A program made the position numbers and the translations under genes. Positions 54,009 through 64,000 of a DNA stretch of 64,000 nt are shown here, in pieces. Under the pieces are notes generated by a model. That model worked only from the letters and a program-made list of their open reading frames with translations, was not told where the DNA came from and ran no database searches. Source of the DNA: Rachicladosporium sp. CCFEE 5018 (Eukaryota > Ascomycota > Dothideomycetes > Cladosporiales > Cladosporiaceae); assembly GCA_002077045.2 (NCBI GenBank), contig KZ111140.1, positions 805,153 through 869,152 on the forward strand, in the 5' to 3' direction. Position 1 is the first letter of the stretch. Each line of letters starts with the position of its first letter.

Positions 54009-55717
54009 TCTGGAAGCTATTGCCAATGCTGTGGTCGTGGTGATCGTGGAGTATCCTCTGGTTAGGACCGCGTTGCGTCGTTATGTATACGTGAAATCCT
54101 GTTGAGCAGTGGTCCCTCGTCAGGCCTGATACTGTGGCAGGCCGAGTAGTCAGGATAATCTGAGTTCGAGTTCTAGGCAGGGCGTAGCCCCTGGGTGCGA
54201 TCAACAGTCGCGCCTTCCCCGTCAATCCAACGAGTAATCTCCGTGTCGTGCTGACTGGATAGCCAATATGTCTACAAAGAAGTCCAAGTCTCTGCCGGAA
54301 GGGTGAAGACTCGGTGCCGGAAGGAGTGAACGGCAGCCAACAATGAAAGTGAAGAGCCCTGAAAGGGAAGTGTGTGGGTAAAGAATGACTAGAGCAACTA
54401 CCGCAACCTGAGAGAGTGAAGGTATGCAGAGCGCGGGCAGCGATGTCAACAACGACGTAGGGCGGTGGAGGGGGAGGAGAAATGAGCGACGGGGTGGGAT
54501 GGATGGGGGATGTGAGAGAACTGCAATCTCGAGAGGTGAGCACAGGGGAAAGCGCGATCGTGACGCCAAAAGCGGCTTAGCTTCTTCTCTTCGACGCGCT
54601 TGGGAATCCGCTTGTTGGTTTCGGTCGGTTTTGGGGCTACGGGATGTTTGGTTCTGTATGCGCGGCAATATATGACCTGGTCAATGGCCGTGTCAGCGGC
54701 TGCAGTATCCAGGAGATCAATGATGTTGCTGTACTGCTCATCGGCATCGCTGCCCTTGCCCGCGATGCCTGGAGGAGACAGAGCCATCAGACTCGGCCCT
54801 TCGCCAAACAACAGCGGCGTCTCGCTAAACTGCTTCGGCGCCAGGGATCCCATCGCCCGCCGTTGACATCTGCGACATGCATGACCTGAACGCCACAGCC
54901 CAAGTGTTGGAGCACTCGGCACGCCCGTCTCGCCGGCTAAACTCTCCGATTCCCATCGACCAACAAGCTGCATCGCCAACACGCGAGGTCCACGATCTGA
55001 GCATCGCACACATGCACCACAACCCGCTCCTGCAGGTACCTTCCCGAATCGCGAGCTGAGTGGACGAAAGTCTCCTATCGTGGAAGCGCTTATGCAGGAA
55101 CGCGTTCGAGCTGCAGCGTGGCGCTTAACGTTCACCCGAAGCCGCACCTTGTTGTCAGACGGGCACGTGAAGTGTGACTTCGCAAGTAGCGGGGCGGTCG
55201 TGAAGCAGACCAGAGGTTTGGGAGTGACTTCATGGCCGTGCTTTGATCGTATTGCTGCTTTGCGTGCCTGACTCGATCAGATGCACGCGAGGATGTGCGT
55301 CGATCCTCTCATCTGAGCTGTGACGATGATAGTTTGCAGGGCTGAAGAAGACGCCTCTGGTCTCATCGCTGGAGGCGAACGAGCTATCATGGCGGCTATT
55401 CGGTCCTTTGCCGCGCAAGGCGGTGCTGCAGAAATCGATGGTACTGAGTGCGCTGGGAGCTGGCTTCCTGAGGTGGTTGGTCTCAACCACATCAGTGCTG
55501 ATCAGGAATGTGTACATTGTGCCGTGCAAGATCGCCAGGTAGGAACGGACTGCTTCTCTCGACATGGTAGGATGTCCCATACATATGCGTGCTCAAGTAG
55601 TGTGCAGATAATGAGTCCCACAGAGCTATCTTCCATTTCTCTCTTCACACCACACAGCGTGCCACTGCCCCCTTCCCAAATACTCTCATCTTCCCTCCAT
55701 ATCCCCCAACAGCCTCC
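54009..55717. other. Long upstream region of the homeobox gene
   Basis: 1.7 kb between the homeobox start and the POL3 stop. Long upstream regions are common for developmental regulators. Reading frames here (for example a 233-codon minus frame) show no protein similarity and are not called. Confidence 0.4.
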
Positions 55718-58556
55718 CTACCAGAGCGTCCCATCCCCATCAAACCTCTCCACCTCCCTTCCCCCCTCTTCCACATCCTTCTTAGCCTTCATCCGCATGT
55801 AAAAGATCGGGCAATCCCGACTACTACAAATAACCTCATTATGCATACTGCCCTGACACCTCTGACACTGCGTCCACAAGCGTGCAAACCTGACCTCCAA
55901 CTCCGCAACCTTAGCCATACTCTTCTGGTACAGCTCCGCGAACCGCGGTCGACACTCTTCGCCCACTGCGCCGCCTTTTTCCGAGGCGAGAGTGAGGGGT
56001 TTCTTGCAGCCGAGGCAGGTTGAGGTCTTGGTGGCGAATTTCATGAGGCCGCCGACGGAGGGCGCGGCGATGGAGACGCTACGGGTGTGCTCGCCTGTCA
56101 GTAGACTCGCGGCTTTCTTCTCGCCGAGAATGGGCTCGAAGATTCTTCCCAGTGGCTTCGCAAGCTGATTGTCAAGGTAGTATTTGGTGTCAATCGGCAG
56201 GTTGTTCTCGAGCACGAAGATCGGGTCTTCAGATTTTTCATAGCCCTTTGCGCCGGCGGCGCCTTTGATCATTACGTAGGCTACGCGGTCGCCAAGGGCT
56301 GGTGCGGAGCCTATGTCACGTTTGCGCATGCGGTCTGCGAGTTCGGTGTGGGCTTGTTTGTTGCTGTAGTCGGATTTTGTGAGGGCTTTTGTGATGACGA
56401 GGTTGGAGAGATCGATCTGATTTTGGAGGAGGGACGAGATGGTTTCTTTGACGTAGCTGTGTGAAGATCAGCATATGCTCGGAGGATCAGAGGAGAGGCT
56501 AGTACTTACTCCTGCGCGCCTTGAACGTCTTGGTCGATAAGCAGCATGCGAAGACTGGTCTCGATCACGGTTTGCACCATGCGACAATTGTCTCGACGGA
56601 CAGTCTCGATACCCTTGGTGTCCATCTTGTCGTACTTCTCCGTGTTTGTCCAGTACAAGCCAGCGTACCGCTTCTTGTTGATCAGCAGATATGGGTAGTA
56701 GACCTTCTCGAACTCGAGTTTGATCGGCTTAATGAACTTGTCGGACACGAATTGCGCGGCTTCGTTGCCCATCTCCATGCACTTCGCCAGATCATTGGGA
56801 CCGAACTTGACCATCACGGAGTCAGTGTCGCCGTAGATGACCTGTGCGTCGTGAGTGTAGCCGTTTGCGATGGTGTAGCGCTGCTCGACCTCCTCCTTCG
56901 TCCGCTCGATCATCTGACGACCATACGACGTAGTGCTGGACGCGATTGCCAAACAAGGCAGCTTGCCGACCGTAGCACCCGTAAGCCCATACACGGAGTT
57001 GGCGCTGACTTTCAAGGCAAGTTGCCGACCGTTGAGCACCGCCCGCCTGAACGTGTCAGTCTCGACAGCAAGTTCCTTCTTTGCACGCTTACGTGCGCCT
57101 AGCAGCTCCTCCAGAATCTGGGTCAGCAGACCCTTTCGCACTTTCGACGTGCAAAACATGTCGCCATTCGGTGTTACGATGTAGTCCTCGTCCTTGACTA
57201 GGTTCAGCTTCTCGACGGCAGTCTTGTTGAGTAGCGTGGTGTAGCAAAGATTGTGCGCTTGGATAATACTTGGGTAAAGTGAAGCGAAATCGAGCGTAGC
57301 GATCGGCACGGAATAGTAGCCACGGGTGGGTTCAATGACTGTAGCTCCCTCGTACTGCTCATCTGTGCTGTCCGTCCGCAAATTCGGGACCACGAGTTGC
57401 TGCTCAAGTGCTTTCCGGAACAGCTGACTCAAGAACTTGACTTGCTGTCCACGAGCCAGGAGGAAGTTGAAAGGGACGCCCGTGACTCTTGCCATCTCGG
57501 TGTAGTTCACCAAGCACATCAGCTTGTCCATCAGCCTCTGCGGCAGGTATGCATCCTTCAGACAGTAAACAGCCAGACGCCGTCTTGACTCTGCAGTACC
57601 GTTGAAGAGCTCGGTGATCATAGTGTGATGCACATCTTCCTTCTGCTCATTCAAGAAGTGCGCACTGACAGAGTTGAGCGTGTAGCTACGCAACTGATGA
57701 TCGCGCTGCACCAGCTGTAGGAGATCCAGTTGCAGACGACCGTTCGTGTTGGTGGCCTTGGTGTCTCGATTGCCCATCTGCTTGCTGGAGAAGTTCGTAT
57801 CCTTCGCTACAGACTGCATATTCTTCAGCCTCGTCCAGTACGGAAATCTGGGAACTTTGAGGTGCTTCGCCCGGTCCAGCAGGTACGGGAAGTCGAAGTT
57901 GCAGATGTTGTAGCCAATGATCACATCTGGATCGACCTCCTCGAGGAAGTTGCGCCATGCCATCAGCATCTTCTGCTCGGCATCTGGCCCACCGAACTCG
58001 AAGATCTGAGTATTGACGATCAAGCTACAAGTATCGAGGCAGAAGACGTTCCTGACGAAGGGCTTGCTTTCACCGTACCGAGTGACCACATTGGCAATCT
58101 GAATGACCGGATCGATATTCGCTTCCGGGAACACACCTTTGCGGCCAGCGCACTCGATGTCGAAGCTCAGCACTCGGAGAGGTGCCATCTTCTGCCACTC
58201 ACCATCGACCGGGTGAGCTATGAGGTCCCTGTAATGACAGTATGCTTCAATTTGGCAATGCGAGTGTCGGTCGTTCGCAGGCAGCATATGGTACTTTTGA
58301 GGGTTGACCGACACCCATGACATGCCAGCTACGTGTGTGTCGATCATGAATCGCAAGACATACTGAATGCTGTCGAACGTCAAGATCGTGCCATCGACAG
58401 ACTTCCACAGGCCCTTGTAGTTGCCATTTCCTTGCTCGATTGTTGTACGAAGTCGATTGATGAATCGTGGGTCCGTGACAGTGATCTTGAGGTAGGGACT
58501 CTTCTGATTACCCTGGAAACCGTAGATGTTCTCCCGCATCACCATCTGAACAGATG
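55718..58556 (-). CDS. POL3: DNA polymerase delta catalytic subunit, 5' end missing
   Basis: Family-B replicative polymerase of the lagging strand. Exons 58556-56510 (cut by the gap) and 56456-55718, with a 53-bp GTAAGT...CACAG intron, encode about 928 residues; roughly 170-200 N-terminal residues are missing. Exonuclease motif FDIECAGRKGVFPE, Pol A SLYPSIIQAHNLCY, Pol B KVSANSVYGLTGA and Pol C YGDTDSVMVKFG are all present. The C-terminal CysB Fe-S motif is complete (CQRCQ then CSSRDC). In CysA (CLGCKKPL ... GAVGEECRPR) a Gly (GGC, 55961-55963) stands where relatives have the third Cys of the zinc knuckle. Confidence 0.95.
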
Positions 58557-58656
58557 NNNNNNNNNNNNNNNNNNNNNNNNNNNNNNNNNNNNNNNNNNNN
58601 NNNNNNNNNNNNNNNNNNNNNNNNNNNNNNNNNNNNNNNNNNNNNNNNNNNNNNNN
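58557..58656. other. Assembly gap, 100 N (contig B / contig C)
   Basis: Exactly 100 N. POL3 is open on the left and an arrestin gene is open on the right, so neither gene ends naturally and true adjacency is unproven. Confidence 0.98.
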
Positions 58657-59023
58657 ACGGGAAGGAGGACGTGCTCAGTGCGATGTGGACTCTCCAAATG
58701 GACTGAAGATCTCACACATACTCGTCCTCGAGCTCGTTATTGCCGAGGAATGGGCGAGCAACAAGAAGCCGCAGTCTGCTACTCCGACAGGCGCGGCGAG
58801 GGTCCTGAGAACTCAATTTAATCTGTGTGTGACAGAGAGGCAAGGCATGGGTATTGCTTGGAACGATGAGGAGCCGCCATTGTACGAAGACGTGGAGCCT
58901 GGCCCACCACTGTACTTGCCGAATAGCCCGCCTCACTATGCGGCAGATCTGACGACCATGGAAGACTACACTGGGGATCTGCATGAGCTAGGCGAAGACA
59001 TCGGGGAGCTAAGGCTGGAGTAG
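58657..59023 (+). CDS. Arrestin-related adaptor, 3' fragment (third copy)
   Basis: The last 122 codons of the gene, starting at the contig edge within NVREGGRAQCDV. Only one residue differs from contig A (D to N in LPNSPPHY). Truncated by the gap. Confidence 0.85.
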
Positions 59024-59307
59024 GCTGAGGGCGATCTCGAAACTTGAGATGCGACAGCATCGTGCGTGGTGGGTGGGACGGACAAGTTGCGGTTGTCATT
59101 CGTTTGTGCAGCGTAGGCGTTCTGGCATAGTGAGGGAGAGGGGCACAGATCAGATGTTCGGATTCTTTGCTGGTATGCGGTGGACGCGTCACGAGTATAC
59201 CCAACTTCATTATCAGCGATAGCAATAGTATGCATTTTAGTCGATACAAAGTACCTAATTCGACGCCAGAGTCCTCAGGTAGTCAAGTAAGTCGGGCCTT
59301 GGCGTCT

Positions 59308-59328
59308 GCACAGGGATCGAACCTGTGC
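59308..59328 (-). other. T-arm / B-box remnant 1
   Basis: In minus-strand sense, a CACAG/CTGTG stem enclosing TTCGATC, i.e. a perfect T-arm and B box, without a D-arm or anticodon arm around it. Confidence 0.55.
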
Positions 59329-59360
59329 ATTTTTCACGCTCTCCAAATTTCAAAATGTCT

Positions 59361-59390
59361 GCGCAGGGATCGAACCTATAATCTGTTGAT
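59361..59390 (-). other. T-arm / B-box remnant 2, tRNA-Arg-like 3' half
   Basis: In minus-strand sense the sequence ATCAACAGATTATAGG followed by TTCGATCCCTGCGC closely resembles the 3' half of the neighbouring tRNA-Arg (ATCAAGAGATTGCAGG then TTCGATCCCTGCG). No complete cloverleaf is present. Confidence 0.5.
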
Positions 59391-59433
59391 GTGCATAGGT
59401 CTGCGACCTCCTCAGGATGGCAAAAATCATTCG

Positions 59434-59505
59434 TGACCAACGCAGGGATCGAACCTGCAATCTCTTGATTCGTAGTCAAGCGCCTTGCCATTGGGCCAGC
59501 AGGCC
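59434..59505 (-). tRNA. tRNA-Arg(ACG), uninterrupted
   Basis: 72-nt gene: acceptor GGCCTGC / GTTGGTC, D-arm with TGGCCCAATGGCAAGGC, anticodon stem CTTGA/TCAAG with loop CTACGAA (anticodon ACG), T-arm GCAGG-TTCGATC-CCTGC, discriminator A. One U-U mismatch occurs at acceptor pair 5-68, which is U-A in contig A. A T5 terminator follows 8 bases downstream (59422-59426) and TATATA lies about 30 bp upstream. This copy defines the exact borders of the insertion in the contig A/B gene. Confidence 0.88.
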
Positions 59506-59532
59506 AACTATGGAGTATGACGCTTATTATCG

Positions 59533-59538
59533 TATATA
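59533..59538 (-). promoter_or_regulatory. TATA element upstream of tRNA-Arg
   Basis: TATATA 28-33 bp upstream of the tRNA, conserved in position with contig A. Confidence 0.55.
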
Positions 59539-59756
59539 ATCAGTAAGCCAAATTCGACAGCCACCCGTGCATCCGACATTGCCGAAGAGCCCTCCAGGTG
59601 TATGATGGTAAGCTACCGCGAGACCACAATATCAATCGATAATGTCTCTATCCTCGCTGCACAGTCGATGCCGTGATTCGTAGGTCGCTACTGCCATGCC
59701 GTTCCTACAGTAGCGTCGCTAACGATCCACGTGGGACTCTGTCAACGGCGCCCAGG

Positions 59757-60872
59757 ATGCGGCGCACGACGAAGAAAGTTCTTGTGAACTTTTCGTTGTT
59801 TGGCCTAGCCTTGCTCTTCATTTTGTACCTCAATAGCAGCGGACGCGACTCTCGAAAGACTTTTAATTGGACGACGATCCGATACCAAACCACTGCATCG
59901 AAGCCGCCCGACGCTTATGGCGTTTGCCCAGGATTGGCAACATCAGCCAAGGCGGCTCTTGTCGTTGCACGGGTGGCTGCAGATGGAGGCTCGAACTGGA
60001 CCGCGACTCTTGCAGGACGATATCACCCCTGCATCTACACTGCGGATGAGGAACCTGATGATGGCTCAACGGTGCTTCGCGTTCCTGCGAATCGCGCCCA
60101 CGAAGCAATGCCATACTTGACATACATCATCGACAATTACGATGCTCTTCCCGAAGCATCTGTCTTTGTCCATGGATCTCGGTTCGCCTGGCACAATGAT
60201 CATCCAGTCTACGACAATCTGCCCCTTCTGCAAAATCTCAACGTAGCCGCTGCACTATCTTCGAGTGGCTACCACAACCTGCGTTGCGACTGGAGCGCCA
60301 GTACATGCCCTCCTTCGACCGCCCCACAAGGTAGCTTAGAAACAAGCATGAACGCCAGACTTGAACCCTGGAATCAACGACTAGTGTCCGATGCTGCTCT
60401 TCCATTGGCATTGCTACATCTCTTCGGCACTGGCAAAGACACTGGATCTGCACTCGGTCGAACCGATGCAGTGCGCTCGCAATGCTGCGCGCAATTCGTC
60501 GTTGCTCGCGAGAACATCTACCAACATCCGCGAGACGAGTACGTCGCTTTACGACAGTGGCTGCTCGACGATGGACTCACTAGTGCACCGAAGGACGACC
60601 GCATTGCTGGACGTGTCGTCAGCTATCTATGGCACGTACTGTTCTTGCCGAGAAAAGGTTTTGCTCCGCGCAGCTCGGCCGGAGTCCTCGAGGAGATCGA
60701 TTTGAATCGACTGAACGATATGGCTTGTCCGAGCGCAGCAGACTGCTATTGCAGACTCTATGGGAAATGCGACCTACAGCATTGTACGACCAAGGAGTCC
60801 TGTGTGGGGCAATATGAGATACCCAAAGACTTCAAGCTACCTGCTCACTGGGCTGCAATGCATGGAGGGTGA
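59757..60872 (+). CDS. DUF3431 membrane protein, third copy
   Basis: 371 aa from MRRTTKKVLVNFSLF. One codon shorter than contig A (Ile lost after KDTGS) and about 7.5% different in residues. All DUF3431 blocks and the membrane anchor are intact, so it is likely functional. Upstream in-frame ATG at 59673 is less likely because that stretch is not conserved. Confidence 0.85.
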   Translation: MRRTTKKVLVNFSLFGLALLFILYLNSSGRDSRKTFNWTTIRYQTTASKPPDAYGVCPGLATSAKAALVVARVAADGGSNWTATLAGRYHPCIYTADEEPDDGSTVLRVPANRAHEAMPYLTYIIDNYDALPEASVFVHGSRFAWHNDHPVYDNLPLLQNLNVAAALSSSGYHNLRCDWSASTCPPSTAPQGSLETSMNARLEPWNQRLVSDAALPLALLHLFGTGKDTGSALGRTDAVRSQCCAQFVVARENIYQHPRDEYVALRQWLLDDGLTSAPKDDRIAGRVVSYLWHVLFLPRKGFAPRSSAGVLEEIDLNRLNDMACPSAADCYCRLYGKCDLQHCTTKESCVGQYEIPKDFKLPAHWAAMHGG

Positions 60873-60940
60873 TGAAGCTAAAGAACGGGCTAGTGAGTCG
60901 CGAACAAAGTCGCTATGTCGGACTTAGTGATGTCGGACGG

Positions 60941-62632
60941 TCAAGTCACATACTTGTCTGGATATCCTCTATCGCACACAGCAGGCTGCCAGCCAACCGT
61001 CCACCGAACGCTACCCATAATTATGATCACAAGACACAGTGCTCCGATGACGCTTGAGAGAGCGTAGACATACCCGTGTCTCTTCCTCATGCCGTTGATC
61101 TCCGCCACCCATGTACTGACAGTAGTCAAACACCCACAGAAGCCATCCTGCATGCCCTGCAGGACTTGACACCCGACTAAACCGCCACTTACAAGTCCAG
61201 AAGATCCAATTCCGACTTGCTGGAAGTCGTAGAGCATGCCTTCGATGGCTGTGCCGAACATGTTTACTGCGAAGGTGCCGAGTGGGAATGAAGGGACGAG
61301 CGGATTGAGCCTCACTGAGGCGTAGTGACGCAGCAGACAGCCTAATGGCGCGAAGACGATGGCGAAAAGCACTGTACCACGCCAAGTCTCGTTTGACCAA
61401 TCGCCTCGAGAAGATGGACCGGACGGGCGATCTGGTGGCAAGATCGCTAGAAGTATTGCGCCGAACCAGCAGAGCCATGCAATGGCGACGATTGCCGGAT
61501 CGATGAAACGTCGGATGACACGGGTAGCAACTCGCGGAGTCCAAGGCTCTAGTAGTTGCGCTGTATGTGCGCCGACTATCAGACCGCCCAGTGACAGAGC
61601 GAGAGTCGAGATGATCACCGCAAGCAGTGCATTGAACGAGTAGCCGGCATTGCGGCTAGCGCTTGAAGCGTTAGTCACACGGATCGTGCTATGGTATACA
61701 TGATTGACGGGTGTTGGTAAGTTGTTTGCCAGAGCACCGAACATGTCTCTAGCGAACGAGGAGAAGGATGTGAACGATCCGCAGAAGCCAGTCGCTATGC
61801 CAACGTACAGAGGTATGGTCTTCTTAATCTTGCCAGTCTCGGCCTTCGTAAGCTTGTCAAAATCTGTCGATTGATTCGACCACCGTTTGGTCGTAGTCTT
61901 CTCTCTCGTACTGGGTGCGATCCAGTAGCGACTGAAGAGATGCTTGTCCTCGGCCAAGAAACCCAGCACGAACGAGCCTGCCATATTTGCCCAGAGCACT
62001 GGAGTGACTATAGGTGCGCCGGGGTAGAAGGTAATCCACTGCATTCCTAAGCGTGCCAATGTACCCCAGATAGCGAAGAAGATCAGGTAGGAGACCGTGC
62101 AAAGTTCGGTCCACCATCGGGATTGAGGCGGTGGACCTTGATGGTCCTGCTTTGGCAGATACTCCTCTGGCTTTCTTGCGGTATAGGCAGGCTCGCTGAG
62201 CGATGTATCTGATGGCTTTGCCTCTAGATCGGCGACTCCGCTCTGTCGTGAGATGCTGTGATCGAACATGGGCAGCGCAGTAGGCACGACATCGTCAACG
62301 GCCCTATTGCTGAAGTCATCGGCATCCGGCCCTCCTTTTACAGGTCCCAGAGCATATGGGTCCTCTGCACTTGGAATATGGCGTAGCAGCGGTACTGGCG
62401 GTGCATTCGCATCTCGGCCCAGAAATGGATCGCGTTGGCTTGCACCGCTGTTTGGGCGGGAACGTCGCTCATGTCTTTGATCGGCGTAGTAGCTGCTTCG
62501 TCTGCTCGGTACGCTGCCAGACCATCGCTTCTCATGCTGATTTGATTCCAATGGTGCATCAGTCACAAGTGGCTTTGCCTCCGGTGGCGATGGAATCGGC
62601 CAGTCGTCCATATCGATGCTCCGATGGGTCAT
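60941..62632 (-). CDS. FEX1: Fluoride exporter FEX, third copy
   Basis: 563 aa, same length as contig A, with 41 residue differences by my count. Both GFCGxxTxxS cores and pore Asn residues are unchanged; changes cluster in the hydrophilic linker (about residues 225-270) and around the inter-domain helix (about residues 390-430). Intact. Confidence 0.93.
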   Translation of the reverse strand: MTHRSIDMDDWPIPSPPEAKPLVTDAPLESNQHEKRWSGSVPSRRSSYYADQRHERRSRPNSGASQRDPFLGRDANAPPVPLLRHIPSAEDPYALGPVKGGPDADDFSNRAVDDVVPTALPMFDHSISRQSGVADLEAKPSDTSLSEPAYTARKPEEYLPKQDHQGPPPQSRWWTELCTVSYLIFFAIWGTLARLGMQWITFYPGAPIVTPVLWANMAGSFVLGFLAEDKHLFSRYWIAPSTREKTTTKRWSNQSTDFDKLTKAETGKIKKTIPLYVGIATGFCGSFTSFSSFARDMFGALANNLPTPVNHVYHSTIRVTNASSASRNAGYSFNALLAVIISTLALSLGGLIVGAHTAQLLEPWTPRVATRVIRRFIDPAIVAIAWLCWFGAILLAILPPDRPSGPSSRGDWSNETWRGTVLFAIVFAPLGCLLRHYASVRLNPLVPSFPLGTFAVNMFGTAIEGMLYDFQQVGIGSSGLVSGGLVGCQVLQGMQDGFCGCLTTVSTWVAEINGMRKRHGYVYALSSVIGALCLVIIIMGSVRWTVGWQPAVCDRGYPDKYVT

Positions 62633-62991
62633 GATTGATTAGACGCATCAAGGTCTGCGCATGAGGCCGGCTTGAGGATATGACGATTTGACGCGATGAA
62701 AGCATGCATCTTATCCTTGTAGACCTAATATCTACATCTTAATGCCTATCGAGGAGGGAAAAATGTCGGCATCGGACAATATAATGTATACCTTATTGAT
62801 CTACGCGTGGACAGGGGTACCATTCCAACAAGCTTTCCAAGATGAAGACCCACCTCACCCAACGGCTGCATGCAATGTTGTTATCGCTTGCCAATGACTC
62901 AAGCGGCATTGACAAACATAGCATCACCTACGTGAGTAGTAGAGGCGTCGCCAACCTTCGTTGATACACCCAACCCACATTATTCCTGACC
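62633..62991. promoter_or_regulatory. Divergent promoter FEX / UPRT, third copy
   Basis: Keeps ACGCGT (62803-62808) and TGACTCA (62895-62901) within conserved islands; the remainder is rearranged by small indels compared with contig A. Confidence 0.5.
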
Positions 62992-63935
62992 ATGGCCGCC
63001 CTCCCCCCAAACGTCCACGTCTCAACCCACCCCTGCCTCCAAGCAAAGCTCTCCCAACTCCGCTCGGCCTCCACGAGCTCGCGGGAAACGAAGCAGCTCG
63101 TCCACGAGATAGCCACGATCATAGGCTGTGAAGCTTTAGCGAAAGGCCTCTCCATCGAGGAGACCGGAACTGTAAGTCCCAACACCCTCTCCAGCCAACA
63201 GAGGCTGACGACGTATACAGTAAGGAGGACGCTTATCATATGTCTGTGTTAGGATGTCTCGCCCCTGGGATATGAGTTCACAACATACACGACTTCGCCA
63301 TCGTCGATTTGCCTGGTTCCGATCTTGAGATCAGGGTTGTCGATGGTGGAGGCTGTACAATCTTTACTCCCGGCGCCAGTACCGGTGCATCATCTAGGTG
63401 TGCCACTCCCTACCATCCCCTTCAAGAAGCAGCATCGCCTTCCTCTGGCGCGTTCATCGCCGGTGCTCCTCTTGACTTTTTCGATCTACATCGCCTCTCC
63501 GTTCCACAGTTTCCGCGTCACCTCTCAAACATTCACCGTTACTATCCTCTTCGTCTCCGCATCTAATAACACATAGGCCTCTACCGCGAACCTTCAACCC
63601 TGCAACCAGTAGAATACTACAATAATCTGCATACCTCTTCGCCAAATTCCCCATCAACTCCCATTCCGCAATTGGCACTGCTCCTCGATCCTCTGATTGC
63701 CACAGGGTCCACCGTTTGCGCCGCCATCGACAGCTTACGGGACTGGGGCGTCGAACGCGTGATTAGCATTCACGTTCTAGCTAGCAGGGATGGCTTGGCT
63801 AAAGCTGTAGAGACCTGGCCTGGAGGCGTGGAATTTTGGGTTGGCGGCGTGGAGGAAGGGGTTGATGAACGGGGGATGCTAAGGCCAGGGGTGGGAGATG
63901 TGGGGGATAGGCTGTTTGGGGCTGTTGGGAAGTAG
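62992..63935 (+). CDS. FUR1: Uracil phosphoribosyltransferase, third copy
   Basis: Exons 62992-63171, 63253-63397 and 63577-63935 give 227 aa with all splice sites conserved. Five residue changes relative to contig A, none in the PRPP-binding loop. The remaining 65 bases of the window are 3' flank. Confidence 0.9.
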
Positions 63936-64000
63936 GGAGTCGGAGAGAAGGGCAGGAGATCAAAGGGTGAGACGGCAGCGGCGGCTTCATGGCCCAGGTT

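Larger units (their letters stand above)
59024..59433. other. Intergenic, arrestin 3' flank to tRNA (third copy)
   Basis: The first ~200 bp align with contig A at roughly 90%. From 59235 onward the sequence is unrelated and contains two tRNA-3'-half remnants, described separately. Confidence 0.5.
58657..64000. repeat. Diverged third copy of the arrestin-UPRT block (homologous to 17617-22988)
   Basis: Colinear with contig A at offsets near +41,012 to +41,040. Protein differences to contig A by my own count: arrestin end 1 of 122, DUF3431 about 28 of 373, FEX 41 of 563, UPRT 5 of 227. Intergenic parts differ much more, including indels and replaced segments. Confidence 0.93.

Noticed and set aside
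54446..55147. 233-codon minus-strand frame upstream of the homeobox gene
   Set aside because: Atypical composition, no similarity, overlaps other equally long frames; treated as non-coding upstream region.
1..64000. CRISPR arrays, phage or bacterial operons, LTR or DNA transposons, rRNA genes
   Set aside because: No such structures were seen on reading; gene structure is eukaryotic throughout, and the only RNA genes recognised are the tRNA-Arg copies.

Overview
The window is nuclear DNA of a filamentous ascomycete. Gene content, short introns of about 50-80 bp with GTRAGT donors and CTRAC-type branch points, two-domain FEX-type fluoride exporter, DUF3431 and F-box-like families all fit a Dothideomycete, probably a black yeast or relative in the Capnodiales/Mycosphaerellales; the species cannot be read from the sequence. 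It is a scaffold of three contigs joined by two gaps of exactly 100 N (26683-26782 and 58557-58656).

Contig A (1-26682) carries a CNT nucleoside transporter, an ERp38-type protein disulfide isomerase, an F-box-like gene with a decayed tandem paralogue, a PQ-loop vacuolar transporter, a DeSI-PUL protein, a second F-box-like gene, the divergent pair uracil-5-carboxylate decarboxylase / thymine 7-hydroxylase, an Ldb19-type arrestin, an interrupted tRNA-Arg(ACG), a DUF3431 protein, a fluoride exporter, a uracil phosphoribosyltransferase, a secreted SGNH hydrolase and the 3' part of CDC48. Contig B (26783-58556) begins with an exact repeat of the last 10,224 bp of contig A (constant offset +10,324). 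This is best read as an unmerged contig overlap rather than a true duplication. It then continues with complete CDC48, TOM40, a kinase-only 6-phosphofructo-2-kinase, FBA1, PRP19, a RING protein with SUMO-interaction-like motifs, PHS1, another F-box-like gene, a homeobox factor and POL3, which is cut by the second gap. Contig C (58657-64000) is a diverged, colinear third version of arrestin - tRNA-Arg - DUF3431 - FEX - UPRT, about 1-8% different at protein level depending on the gene. It is a homeologue, divergent haplotype or segmental duplicate.

The strongest unusual signal is in the tRNA-Arg(ACG) gene. In contigs A and B its T-loop is split between positions 55 and 56 by a 56-bp insertion that begins GTGAGT, carries a CTAAC branch-point motif and ends CACAG. 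It is exactly absent from the contig C copy. This looks like a spliceosomal intron (introner-like or reverse-spliced) inside a Pol III tRNA gene.

A second theme is pyrimidine salvage. A nucleoside transporter, thymine 7-hydroxylase, uracil-5-carboxylate decarboxylase and UPRT lie within 23 kb and together could take thymine to UMP. The decarboxylase/hydroxylase pair shares a 355-bp divergent promoter with paired GATA sites.
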